From the NCBI GenBank assembly GCA_009885275.1, contig VFKY01000140.1:1-5445 (forward strand): a stretch of DNA of 5,445 nt, given 5' to 3'. Below are positions 1 through 5,445 of this stretch, piece by piece. The position numbers were made by a program, and so were the translations under genes. The notes below the pieces were generated by a model. The model was not told where the DNA came from. It did not search any database and saw nothing but the letters and a program-made list of their open reading frames with translations. The first letter of the stretch is position 1. Each line of letters opens with the position of its first letter. The DNA comes from Verrucomicrobiota bacterium. GTDB taxonomy: Bacteria; Verrucomicrobiota; Verrucomicrobiia; Verrucomicrobiales; Verrucomicrobiaceae.

Positions 1-44
1 AAATCGATGTCGTCGAGATTGATAGGGGGCTTTTCGTCAGACAT
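1..44 (-). CDS. N-terminal fragment of an unidentified protein (runs off the left edge)
   Basis: Reading the minus strand from an ATG at 44-42 gives MSDEKPPINLDDID before the window ends. The fragment is short, acidic and hydrophilic, with no signal peptide or membrane segment, so a cytoplasmic protein is likely. The gene has the same orientation as the DUF695-like gene and mutS, starting 139 bases past the stop of the DUF695-like gene. The frame stays open for some distance upstream of this ATG, but I see no other ATG close by and the MSDE... opening is typical of a real N-terminus. No Shine-Dalgarno sequence precedes it; the upstream bases are C-rich. Too little is visible to name a family. 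Confidence 0.5.
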   Translation of the reverse strand, partial: MSDEKPPINLDDID

Positions 45-183
45 GGGCGTGGGGGAAAGCGGGGCAATGTCGGGGAACTCCGTCAGTTTGCAAATGTTCG
101 CTTTGTGGGTGTGGCGACGTAGTTGAGTTCATGGGGAGCGCAGGCCGCAGGTCTGTATTCTGAGATGACTTGATCAAGTTTCC

Positions 184-735
184 TTAATGGCCCTCAATGA
201 TCTCAAGCAGGTCCTTGTAAATCTTCCATTGTGGATCGTCTTGTATCTCGAATAAAAGTTCGTGTGAGGGATTTTGCTGTTGCAGTTGAGCGACCTTGGA
301 CTTCGGTCCTTCTCGATTCACAGAGTAAAAAATCATATCCCTTTTACCTTGGGTTGTAACGACTGCGACCAGGATGGACTCATTGGCTTTCTCAAGCATG
401 GCGACCGCTGCGTTCTCGATGTCGACGAGGGCATCATACTCATCAGTAGTCGGAAGGCCGTCGGGTTTTGGCGATTTGATGGGAATGGTGAGATAGAACT
501 GATAAGGGAACGCAGGCTTACCCTCGAAATTCTTAGCAGTCTCGTTAATGCGGAGGATGAAACCTGGCGAATCCGGGTTGGTGTTTTGAGTGATTAACCA
601 AGTGTGATCGTCGGAACGGGAGTTGCCTATGGTTGGAAGACTAGCACCCAGCTTGCGAAGTAAAATTACGACAGATGCTCCGATTATAAGACCGCCCACC
701 AATACCAGAAGCAAAATTAAGGTTGTTTTAGTCAC
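184..735 (-). CDS. Membrane-anchored DUF695-like protein, function unknown
   Basis: This 183-residue protein starts at a GTG (735-733) and ends at TAA (186-184). No in-frame ATG exists upstream before a stop, and the next internal Met lies far inside the domain, so the GTG is the only start that keeps the N-terminus. Residues 5-26 are a strongly hydrophobic segment (LILLLVLVGGLIIG...) followed by Arg27-Lys28, read as one membrane anchor or uncleaved signal. A soluble domain follows from about Trp46. Its pattern matches my recollection of DUF695: an early Trp, a PYQFYLTIPI-type strand, a central DEYDALVDIENA helix, a LVAVVTTQGKRDMIFYSV strand pair, and a closing DDPQWKIYKDLL (Asp167, Pro168, Trp170, Tyr173). 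DUF695 has no established biochemical role that I know of. The gene lies 142 bases past mutS on the same strand. No Shine-Dalgarno is visible. The coding call is firm; the family call is from memory of the domain pattern. Confidence 0.8.
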   Translation of the reverse strand: MTKTTLILLLVLVGGLIIGASVVILLRKLGASLPTIGNSRSDDHTWLITQNTNPDSPGFILRINETAKNFEGKPAFPYQFYLTIPIKSPKPDGLPTTDEYDALVDIENAAVAMLEKANESILVAVVTTQGKRDMIFYSVNREGPKSKVAQLQQQNPSHELLFEIQDDPQWKIYKDLLEIIEGH

Positions 736-877
736 AAAGGGGTAGGGAGCTAAAGTGAAAGTAGTTTCAAAAACCCAAGTTGATCTTTGCCAGATAGGGC
801 ATGAGCAAAATGGTTATCAAATTTTCCTTAAGCTATAGTTTAGAGAAATGTCATCATGCGAGTGTTTTCTCATTTCC

Positions 878-3394
878 TCACTGAAACAACGACATCTGAT
901 CATTGGATGATCTTGGAGCAATAGAAGGAGCCTCTGGCAAGGCCCGACGTTTGGGTGGCTTTTCTCGCACCACTGATCCTTCGGCGCTGGGTTGATGTCC
1001 AGCTTCCAGTTGCCCTAGTATTTCCCGCGCTCGATGGAGCACGGTTTCGGGCAGACCGGCGAGACGTGCGACTTGAATGCCATAACTTTTCTCAGCACTG
1101 CCGGCAATGATCTTGCGCAGAAAGATGATTTGATGGTTCCATTCTTTGACCACGACATTGTAATTTTTCACCGCCACGCAGGTCTGTTCCAGCACTGTAA
1201 GCTCATGATAATGGGTGGCAAAAAGGGTCCGGGCTTTGATGTCATTGTGGAGATGTTCGGCAACACTCCACGCGATGCTCAAGCCATCGAAGGTGCTGGT
1301 CCCGCGGCCGATCTCATCGAGGATGACAAGGCTGCGCTCGGTGGCGTTGTTTAAAATGAGTGCCGTTTCATTCATCTCCACCATGAACGTGCTCTGGCCA
1401 CGGGAGAGGTCATCGCTTGCTCCGATGCGGGTGAAGATGCGATCCACTAGGCCGACTTCCGCCGAGGTCACCGGCAGGTAACTGCCGATCTGCGCCATCA
1501 GGGTGAGCAGGGCAACTTGCCGAATATAGGTGCTCTTGCCTGCCATGTTCGGGCCGGTGATGATCATGACGCGATTCTCATCCGGCTCCAGCGTGGTGTC
1601 ATTGGGGACGAAGCGGTCGATGACGAGATTTTGATCGAGCACCGGATGTCGACCATCGCGGAAATAAAGCCTGTGCGACTCATTCAAGACAGGGCGTGTA
1701 TAGTTGAAGAGGCGTGCAGTCTCGGCCATGGAGCCAAGAACATCGAGACTGGCAATGGCTTCACCAGTTTCCTGAATTGCTTCAAGGTGCTCCATGGCAC
1801 GGGCGCGCAGCTTGAGAAATTCATCATGCTCAAGGGCTTTTGATTTTTCATCGGCTCCGAGAATCTTGTCCTCCATGCGTTTTAAGGCATCGGTAATGTA
1901 GCGTTCGCCGTTTGCGGTGGTTTGCTTCCGCACATAATCAGGTGGTACGGAACTGATATTCGATTTTGTGATTTCAATGAAGTAACCGAAGACCGCATTG
2001 TATTTGATCTTGAGTGACTTGATGCCCGTGCGCTCGATCTCCTCGTTCTGGAGTTTCGCAATCCATTCGCGTCCCTGGGTAGAGGCACTACGTAACTCGT
2101 CGAGCAGTGTGGAATAGGCTTCGCGAAAAATCCCGCCTTCTTTGATGGTGGCTGGTGGTTCTTCGACGATGGCGTCTGTGATTTCGCTGGCGATGCCACT
2201 AAGGTCTTGCATCTGCTCCAGCAGTTGGGGAATCAAATTGGCAGCCTGTGGGGGAAGTTCACGAAGGAGTAGCTTCAGTGCAGGTACCACTTGCAAGGCC
2301 TGGGAAAGGGAGGCGAGATCGCGAGCATTGCCACTGCCCTGACTGAGGCGTCCCGCGGTGCGCTCTAGATCTCGAATATCCTTGAGAAGATCGCGAAATT
2401 GACTGAGCAACATGGGTTCCAGCAACATGGTGGCGACCGTGTTTTGTCGGGCGGTGAGCTGCGCTAAATCCCGCAGCGGATGCAACACCCAGCGCCTAAG
2501 TTTGCGTGCTCCCATGGGAGTGCAGGTGCGATTTAGAGCATGAAGAAGGGTGTGCTCGGGGCCGCCCTTGCTTTGCACGAGCTCGAGATGTGACTGACTC
2601 GCGGCATCTAGCCAGACACCGTCATACGGTGCGGCGACGCGTAGGCGCTTGATGTGGTTGACATCACGGCGCAGTTGGAATTGGAGATACTGCATGATCG
2701 CTCCCGCTGCGCAGAGGGCGGCGTGGAGATCATGACAGCCGTAGCCATCGAGTGATTGCACTTTGAAATGCTGGGTCAGCGCGTGAATGGCTTGATCGTG
2801 GAGAAAGAGATAACTTTCACAGACCTGCACGTTTTTGATGCCATCCAGTTCCGGTAACAAATCACTTTGGTCATCGCTGTAGAGTAGCTCTGAAGGGGAG
2901 ATGCGGGTCAGTTCGTCGCTCAGTCCGCTGAGTGTGGTGAACTCCGCGATCTCGAATTCTCCCGTGGTGTGATCGACAAAGGCAAGTCCGTATTGCTTGC
3001 CCACGCGATACACCGCTGCGAGATAATGTGCCTTTGCTTCATCGAGGAAGCGTCCATCTGTCACCGTTCCTGCGGTGATAATTTGGGAGACTTCGCGTGA
3101 AACGATCTTGCCCGGCGTAGGCTCCGAGGTTTGTTCCGCAATGGCGACACGTTTATTGGCGCGGATGAGCCGAGCGATATAACCCTGAGCAGCATGGTGT
3201 GGTACGCCACACATTGGGATGCCGTTGCGTTTGGTCAGTGAGACATTGAGAATGGCTGAAGCGACCTTGGCATCTTCAAAGAACATCTCATAGAAATCGC
3301 CTAATCGGAAGAACAACAGCACATCCGCAGGCAGTTCCCGCCGCATGGCGAGATACTGTTTCATCATGGGGGTAGTGGCGGATTCCTCAGACAT
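878..3394 (-). CDS. mutS: DNA mismatch repair protein MutS
   Basis: MutS binds mispaired or looped-out bases after replication and, as an ATP-driven sliding clamp, recruits MutL; it acts on cytoplasmic DNA. The 838-residue length fits full-length bacterial MutS1 (E. coli 853). The N-terminus carries TPMMKQYL and the mismatch-reading motif GDFYEMF, with Phe34 and Glu36 as the Phe-x-Glu wedge. Connector, lever and clamp regions follow (about 125-560), including NGERYIT before the ATPase. The ATPase has Walker A GPNMAGKST (614-622), signature DDLSRGQSTFMVEM (661-674), Walker B Asp693-Glu694 in DEIGRGTST, and switch His728 in FATHYHEL. These positions agree with E. coli numbering as I recall it. 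After a basic, proline-rich linker the protein ends in QMSLF (833-837), a beta-clamp-binding peptide. The ATG at 3394 is set by an in-frame stop at 3406-3404. No Shine-Dalgarno is visible. All key residues are intact, so the gene should be functional. Confidence 0.98.
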   Translation of the reverse strand: MSEESATTPMMKQYLAMRRELPADVLLFFRLGDFYEMFFEDAKVASAILNVSLTKRNGIPMCGVPHHAAQGYIARLIRANKRVAIAEQTSEPTPGKIVSREVSQIITAGTVTDGRFLDEAKAHYLAAVYRVGKQYGLAFVDHTTGEFEIAEFTTLSGLSDELTRISPSELLYSDDQSDLLPELDGIKNVQVCESYLFLHDQAIHALTQHFKVQSLDGYGCHDLHAALCAAGAIMQYLQFQLRRDVNHIKRLRVAAPYDGVWLDAASQSHLELVQSKGGPEHTLLHALNRTCTPMGARKLRRWVLHPLRDLAQLTARQNTVATMLLEPMLLSQFRDLLKDIRDLERTAGRLSQGSGNARDLASLSQALQVVPALKLLLRELPPQAANLIPQLLEQMQDLSGIASEITDAIVEEPPATIKEGGIFREAYSTLLDELRSASTQGREWIAKLQNEEIERTGIKSLKIKYNAVFGYFIEITKSNISSVPPDYVRKQTTANGERYITDALKRMEDKILGADEKSKALEHDEFLKLRARAMEHLEAIQETGEAIASLDVLGSMAETARLFNYTRPVLNESHRLYFRDGRHPVLDQNLVIDRFVPNDTTLEPDENRVMIITGPNMAGKSTYIRQVALLTLMAQIGSYLPVTSAEVGLVDRIFTRIGASDDLSRGQSTFMVEMNETALILNNATERSLVILDEIGRGTSTFDGLSIAWSVAEHLHNDIKARTLFATHYHELTVLEQTCVAVKNYNVVVKEWNHQIIFLRKIIAGSAEKSYGIQVARLAGLPETVLHRAREILGQLEAGHQPSAEGSVVREKPPKRRALPEAPSIAPRSSNDQMSLFQ

Positions 3395-3545
3395 GGAGGC
3401 GCATCATGAGCGAGAATGGAGGAAATGCAAAACCCGATGATGTTTCTGATGAATTCTGAAGGGGCATGACGGGCACTCATTTTTCAATTGAAGCCATAAA
3501 CAAGGGCGCGGTGGGCATTCAATAGGTTCAAACATCTGGACTCCC

Positions 3546-3567
3546 CTGATTTCTGGTCGTAAATCAG
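3546..3567. repeat. Inverted repeat in the divergent mutS / small-protein intergenic region
   Basis: CTGATTT (3546-3552) and AAATCAG (3561-3567) are perfect 7-base inverted arms around an 8-base spacer. The element sits between the divergent genes, 16 bases upstream of the candidate -35 box at 3584. It could be an operator or a hairpin in a mutS leader transcript. Nothing in the window names a regulator, and an arm pair of this size can arise by chance, so the role is open. Confidence 0.35.
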
Positions 3568-3583
3568 ACTCAGCACTGGACGC

Positions 3584-3612
3584 TTGCGCTCTTTTGCTAT
3601 TAAATTTAAAAT
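3584..3612 (+). promoter_or_regulatory. Candidate sigma-70-type promoter for the small membrane protein gene
   Basis: A -35-like TTGCGC (3584-3589; matches TTGACA only in its first three bases) is separated by exactly 17 bases from a good -10 TAAAAT (3607-3612; five of six bases match TATAAT). Transcription would start about at 3618-3620, which is the ATG of the 70-residue gene, implying a leaderless or nearly leaderless mRNA. The AT-rich tract stands out from its surroundings. The -35 box is weak, so this remains a prediction. Confidence 0.4.
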
Positions 3613-3617
3613 CTGTC

Positions 3618-3830
3618 ATGCGTTTTATTGCTCGATTGCTCTGGATTGCCTTGTTCGTACTGGCCACTTATTCGTGGATGGTTGCGTTTCAGTATGGTTT
3701 TGGCTGGAGTCAGTTCCAACCAGGCTTCAAGCAGGAGTGGCGGAATGTCGCTACCGTCCTTTCTGGTAAAACGGTACCCGAGGTAGAGCCTCCGTCTTCC
3801 GCACCCGCTCCAGTCTTACCGAAAAAATAA
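3618..3830 (+). CDS. Small single-span membrane protein, unknown function
   Basis: The 70-residue product has a basic N-terminus (MRFIAR), a hydrophobic, aromatic-rich span at about residues 6-27 (LLWIALFVLATYSWMVAF), a central soluble stretch with several Trp, Phe and Gln residues (28-50), and a Pro/Ser/Ala-rich tail ending in Lys-Lys (53-70). Arg2 and Arg6 before the span suggest an N-in, C-out orientation in the inner membrane. There is no lipobox, and no clear signal peptidase site. I chose the ATG at 3618 over an in-frame TTG at 3594, because the ATG gives a normal membrane-protein N-terminus and lies just after a plausible -10 box. No Shine-Dalgarno is present. It is divergent from mutS and 68 bases ahead of the TPR gene on the same strand, so the two may be co-transcribed. 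I do not recognise a family. Its coding status rests on the membrane-protein pattern and on filling the gap in the layout. Confidence 0.7.
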   Translation: MRFIARLLWIALFVLATYSWMVAFQYGFGWSQFQPGFKQEWRNVATVLSGKTVPEVEPPSSAPAPVLPKK

Positions 3831-3898
3831 AATCTGGCTAAAATCGTCGCGATCTCTTTCAATCTCCCCTTTAACATCAACCTTATTGTCATTTTTCC

Positions 3899-5278
3899 AT
3901 GACCGAAACCGAACTCGAACCGCAGCAAAAAACCCTCTGGCTTAAAGGGGTAAGTGCTTATCAGCTTAAGAATCTCGACTACGCTATCAGTCTTATTTTA
4001 GCGGTGGTAAAACAGGCGCCGGACTTCTTGGAAGGACGCAAAACGTTGCGCCAGGCAGAGATTGAGAAAGTTCGCTCACAAAAGAAGAGCATGTTCGGTG
4101 GCGGCCTTAGTCTGGGTGGATTCAAGCTTACCTCGAACGCCAAAAAGGAACCTTGGGATGGCATTGCGGAACTGGAGGAAAATGTATTCCAAAAAGACCC
4201 ATTCAACGCCACTGCTAACTTAGCGTTTTATGACTATGCCATGCGCATGGCCAAGTATGATTTGGCGGCATTTGCTCTGGAAACCATTAGGCAGGGAGCT
4301 CCCGACAACACAAAAAATTTACACAAACTGGCTGAGCATTACATGGCATTCGAAGAGCCGGAAAAGGCCGGTGAAATTTATCGCCTTATCGTTAAGCAAG
4401 ATTCGCGGGACATGGATGCGATCAAGGGGGAGAAAGACGCGGCGGCGAAGACCTCGATGATGCGGCAGGGCTGGCAAGGTGGGAACCTGCGTGATGCCAT
4501 GAAGAATCCCGATGAAACTGCCAATTTCGAAAATATGACCCGTCAGGGCATGACTCGTGAGCAGATGGAGGATCTTCTTGGTCAATTGGCCGGAGACTAT
4601 AAGCGTGACCCCAACAATCTCGCGGTGGTCAAGAAAATTGCCGATGTTTATGAACTCATGAGCGAGCATGGCAGTGCGCTCAGTTATTATGAGTGGGCCA
4701 TACAACTAAGCCCTGGAGATGTGGCGTTAAAAGGTCGCGTTGAGCTGTTGCGTAACAAAATTGCGGAGATCAACATTCAGCAAATGGTGGCCGAAATTGA
4801 AGCTAATCCTGATGCGCCGGACATCGAGGAAAAGCGTGAGCAAATTCGTGCGATCAAGTTGGATCGTCTCTCCACGTTGTTAGCCGAAGCCAGAACAAAA
4901 GTGGAGCGCAACCCGACGGACAAACAATACCGTTATGACTTGGCTACCGTGCTTTTTCAAGCGGAACAATATCGCGAGGCCATCCCTGAACTGCAGCAGG
5001 CCAAGAGCAATCCGCACATCCGCAATAAATCCTTGCTCATGCTGGGCAGATGTTTTGAGCGCCTTAACATGAACGATCTAGCGCAGAACGCCATGAGTGA
5101 CGCGGTGAAGGAAAGCCCCACCTTTAATAACGAGAAAAAAGAGCTTCTATACGAACTGGGTCTTGTGTATGCGAAGACAGGCAAGCAAGAGGAGTATCTC
5201 AATTGCATGAAGGAAATCTACAATAGCGACTACGGCTATCGCGATGTCGCCAAGCGGGTTGAGGCATCGTATGGGTGA
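3899..5278 (+). CDS. Tetratricopeptide-repeat (TPR) protein, probable scaffold, function unknown
   Basis: The 459-residue product has no signal peptide or membrane span, so it is probably cytoplasmic. TPR-like helix pairs are seen at about 12-43 (LKGVSAYQLKNLDYAISL...), 103-136, 138-171 (LAEHYMAFEEPEKAGEIYRL), 238-273 (ADVYELMSEHGSALSYYEWA), 342-371 (YDLATVLFQAEQYREAIPEL), 373-408 (LLMLGRCFERLNMNDLAQNA) and 412-446. A short Gly-rich linker (GGGLSLGGF, 67-75) parts the first repeat from the rest. A charged helical stretch (about 280-340) may be coiled coil. The C-terminus, IYNSDYGYRDVAKRVE, resembles the closing motif of many bacterial TPR proteins. TPR arrays bind other proteins, and no catalytic motif is seen. 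The ATG at 3899 is preceded by CATTTTTCC with no Shine-Dalgarno. It follows the small membrane protein gene by 68 bases and converges on the gene at the right edge. I recall similar long TPR proteins in Verrucomicrobiota, but no partner can be named here. Confidence 0.9.
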   Translation: MTETELEPQQKTLWLKGVSAYQLKNLDYAISLILAVVKQAPDFLEGRKTLRQAEIEKVRSQKKSMFGGGLSLGGFKLTSNAKKEPWDGIAELEENVFQKDPFNATANLAFYDYAMRMAKYDLAAFALETIRQGAPDNTKNLHKLAEHYMAFEEPEKAGEIYRLIVKQDSRDMDAIKGEKDAAAKTSMMRQGWQGGNLRDAMKNPDETANFENMTRQGMTREQMEDLLGQLAGDYKRDPNNLAVVKKIADVYELMSEHGSALSYYEWAIQLSPGDVALKGRVELLRNKIAEINIQQMVAEIEANPDAPDIEEKREQIRAIKLDRLSTLLAEARTKVERNPTDKQYRYDLATVLFQAEQYREAIPELQQAKSNPHIRNKSLLMLGRCFERLNMNDLAQNAMSDAVKESPTFNNEKKELLYELGLVYAKTGKQEEYLNCMKEIYNSDYGYRDVAKRVEASYG

Positions 5279-5287
5279 TTCAGCAAA

Positions 5288-5315
5288 GGATGAGGGATGA
5301 AGGCGGAAGGATGAA
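5288..5315 (+). repeat. Four-unit imperfect heptamer repeat (GGATGAA type)
   Basis: Four consecutive 7-base units can be read: GGATGAG (5288-5294), GGATGAA (5295-5301), GGCGGAA (5302-5308) and GGATGAA (5309-5315). The array starts 9 bases after the TPR stop codon, inside the convergent gap, and codes for nothing evident. From general memory, arrays of this GGATGAA/GGCGGAA kind recur between genes in Verrucomicrobiota and Planctomycetota genomes; this is not checked. It may be a dispersed non-coding repeat rather than a regulatory site. Confidence 0.7.
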
Positions 5316-5322
5316 ATTTTAC

Positions 5323-5342
5323 GGACGCGGCGCAGCGCGTCC
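5323..5342. repeat. GC-rich palindrome between convergent genes (possible REP-like element or bidirectional terminator)
   Basis: GGACGCG (5323-5329) and CGCGTCC (5336-5342) form a perfect 7-bp, six-GC stem with a 6-base loop (GCGCAG). It lies in the 89-base gap where the TPR gene and the right-edge gene converge, just after the heptamer array. Neither strand has a good U-tract after the stem: the plus strand continues CTACCTTC and the minus strand GTAAAATTT. A classic intrinsic terminator is therefore doubtful, though a transcription-stopping hairpin is possible. From memory the GTAGGGACGCG...CGCGTCC form resembles a dispersed palindrome of Verrucomicrobiota; this needs a genome-wide copy count. 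Confidence 0.6.
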
Positions 5343-5367
5343 CTACCTTCATGATGGCTGCGCTTTC

Positions 5368-5445
5368 TCACCGCACCGCATACCCCGCGACATCTCCCAT
5401 GCGAGCATAGACCTCGCGGCCCTGGGTGCTTTGTTCTAGCAGGTC
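5368..5445 (-). CDS. C-terminal fragment of an unidentified protein, possibly a GNAT acetyltransferase
   Basis: Reading the minus strand from the right edge gives 25 residues, starting DLLEQSTQGREVYARMG and ending GYAVR, then a TGA at 5370-5368. The QSTQGREVYARMG stretch aligns by eye with the last helix and strand of GNAT-fold N-acyltransferases (the pattern is S-x-x-G-x-x-V-Y-x-R-M/L-G-F). The usual Phe after Gly is Asp here and only the tail is visible, so the family is a tentative guess. The gene converges on the TPR gene with an 89-base gap holding the heptamer repeat and the palindrome. The protein-like composition and the stop followed by non-coding repeat DNA support a real gene end. 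Confidence 0.55.
   Translation of the reverse strand, partial: DLLEQSTQGREVYARMGDVAGYAVR

Noticed and set aside
168..179. Perfect 12-base palindrome ACTTGATCAAGT just past the DUF695-like stop codon
   Set aside because: With no loop it makes a poor terminator, there is no U-tract, and about one 12-base palindrome is expected by chance in a window of this length.
791..820. Possible minus-strand promoter before the DUF695-like gene: TTGATA (820-815) and TATCTG (796-791), spacer 18
   Set aside because: The -10 box matches the consensus in only three of six bases, so the pair is not convincing.
843..877. Inverted repeat GAGAAA...TTTCTC just after the mutS stop codon
   Set aside because: The stem is 6 bp, AT-rich, with a 17-base loop and no U-tract. 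It does not support an intrinsic terminator.
1034..2342. Several plus-strand open frames of 66-108 codons within mutS
   Set aside because: They are antisense shadows of a strongly conserved gene, with no family resemblance or start signals of their own.
3483..3492. 10-base palindrome TTCAATTGAA in the divergent intergenic region
   Set aside because: It is short, AT-rich and expected by chance; no second copy or nearby promoter box supports a regulatory role.
3404..3667. Minus-strand open frame of 87 codons just upstream of mutS and in the same frame, with a Cys-rich part (CPPRPC...CPSC)
   Set aside because: It overlaps the start of the small membrane protein gene, has a composition unlike a folded protein, lacks a plausible start signal and ends 9 bases before the mutS ATG. 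The Cys pairs are suggestive of zinc binding but too weak to call a gene.
5147..5371. Minus-strand open frame of 74 codons spanning the convergent gap
   Set aside because: It overlaps the TPR gene in antisense and translates the heptamer repeat and the palindrome, so it is almost certainly not coding.

Overview
The window looks like ordinary chromosomal housekeeping DNA from a Gram-negative-type bacterium, most plausibly a member of the Verrucomicrobiota. This placement is an inference. It rests on the style of the TPR protein, on the lack of Shine-Dalgarno sequences before every visible start, and on an intergenic GGATGAA-type repeat plus GC-rich palindrome of a kind I associate with that phylum. 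No 16S rRNA or other decisive marker is present.

Layout, left to right. Positions 1-44 hold the first 14 codons of a minus-strand gene that leaves the window. Positions 184-735 (minus) encode a membrane-anchored DUF695-like protein of unknown function. Positions 878-3394 (minus) encode a complete, apparently functional MutS mismatch-repair ATPase. These three genes point the same way, with gaps of about 140 bases, so co-transcription is possible but not shown. Positions 3395-3617 form a divergent intergenic region with an inverted repeat and a candidate promoter. To the right, a 70-residue single-span membrane protein (3618-3830) and a 459-residue cytoplasmic TPR protein (3899-5278) run on the plus strand 68 bases apart and may be one transcript. 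The TPR gene converges on a minus-strand gene whose last 25 codons (5368-5445) enter from the right edge. The 89 bases between them hold a four-unit heptamer repeat and a 7-bp-stem palindrome.

MutS acts in post-replicative mismatch repair. The other genes have no visible functional link to it, and MutL is not in view. I found no mobile element, CRISPR array, RNA gene, toxin or defence module, and nothing that supports an undescribed system. The points most worth a second look are the composite intergenic repeat, the uniform pyrimidine-rich SD-less start contexts, and the possible leaderless promoter of the small membrane protein. No gene-free stretch exceeds 300 bases.
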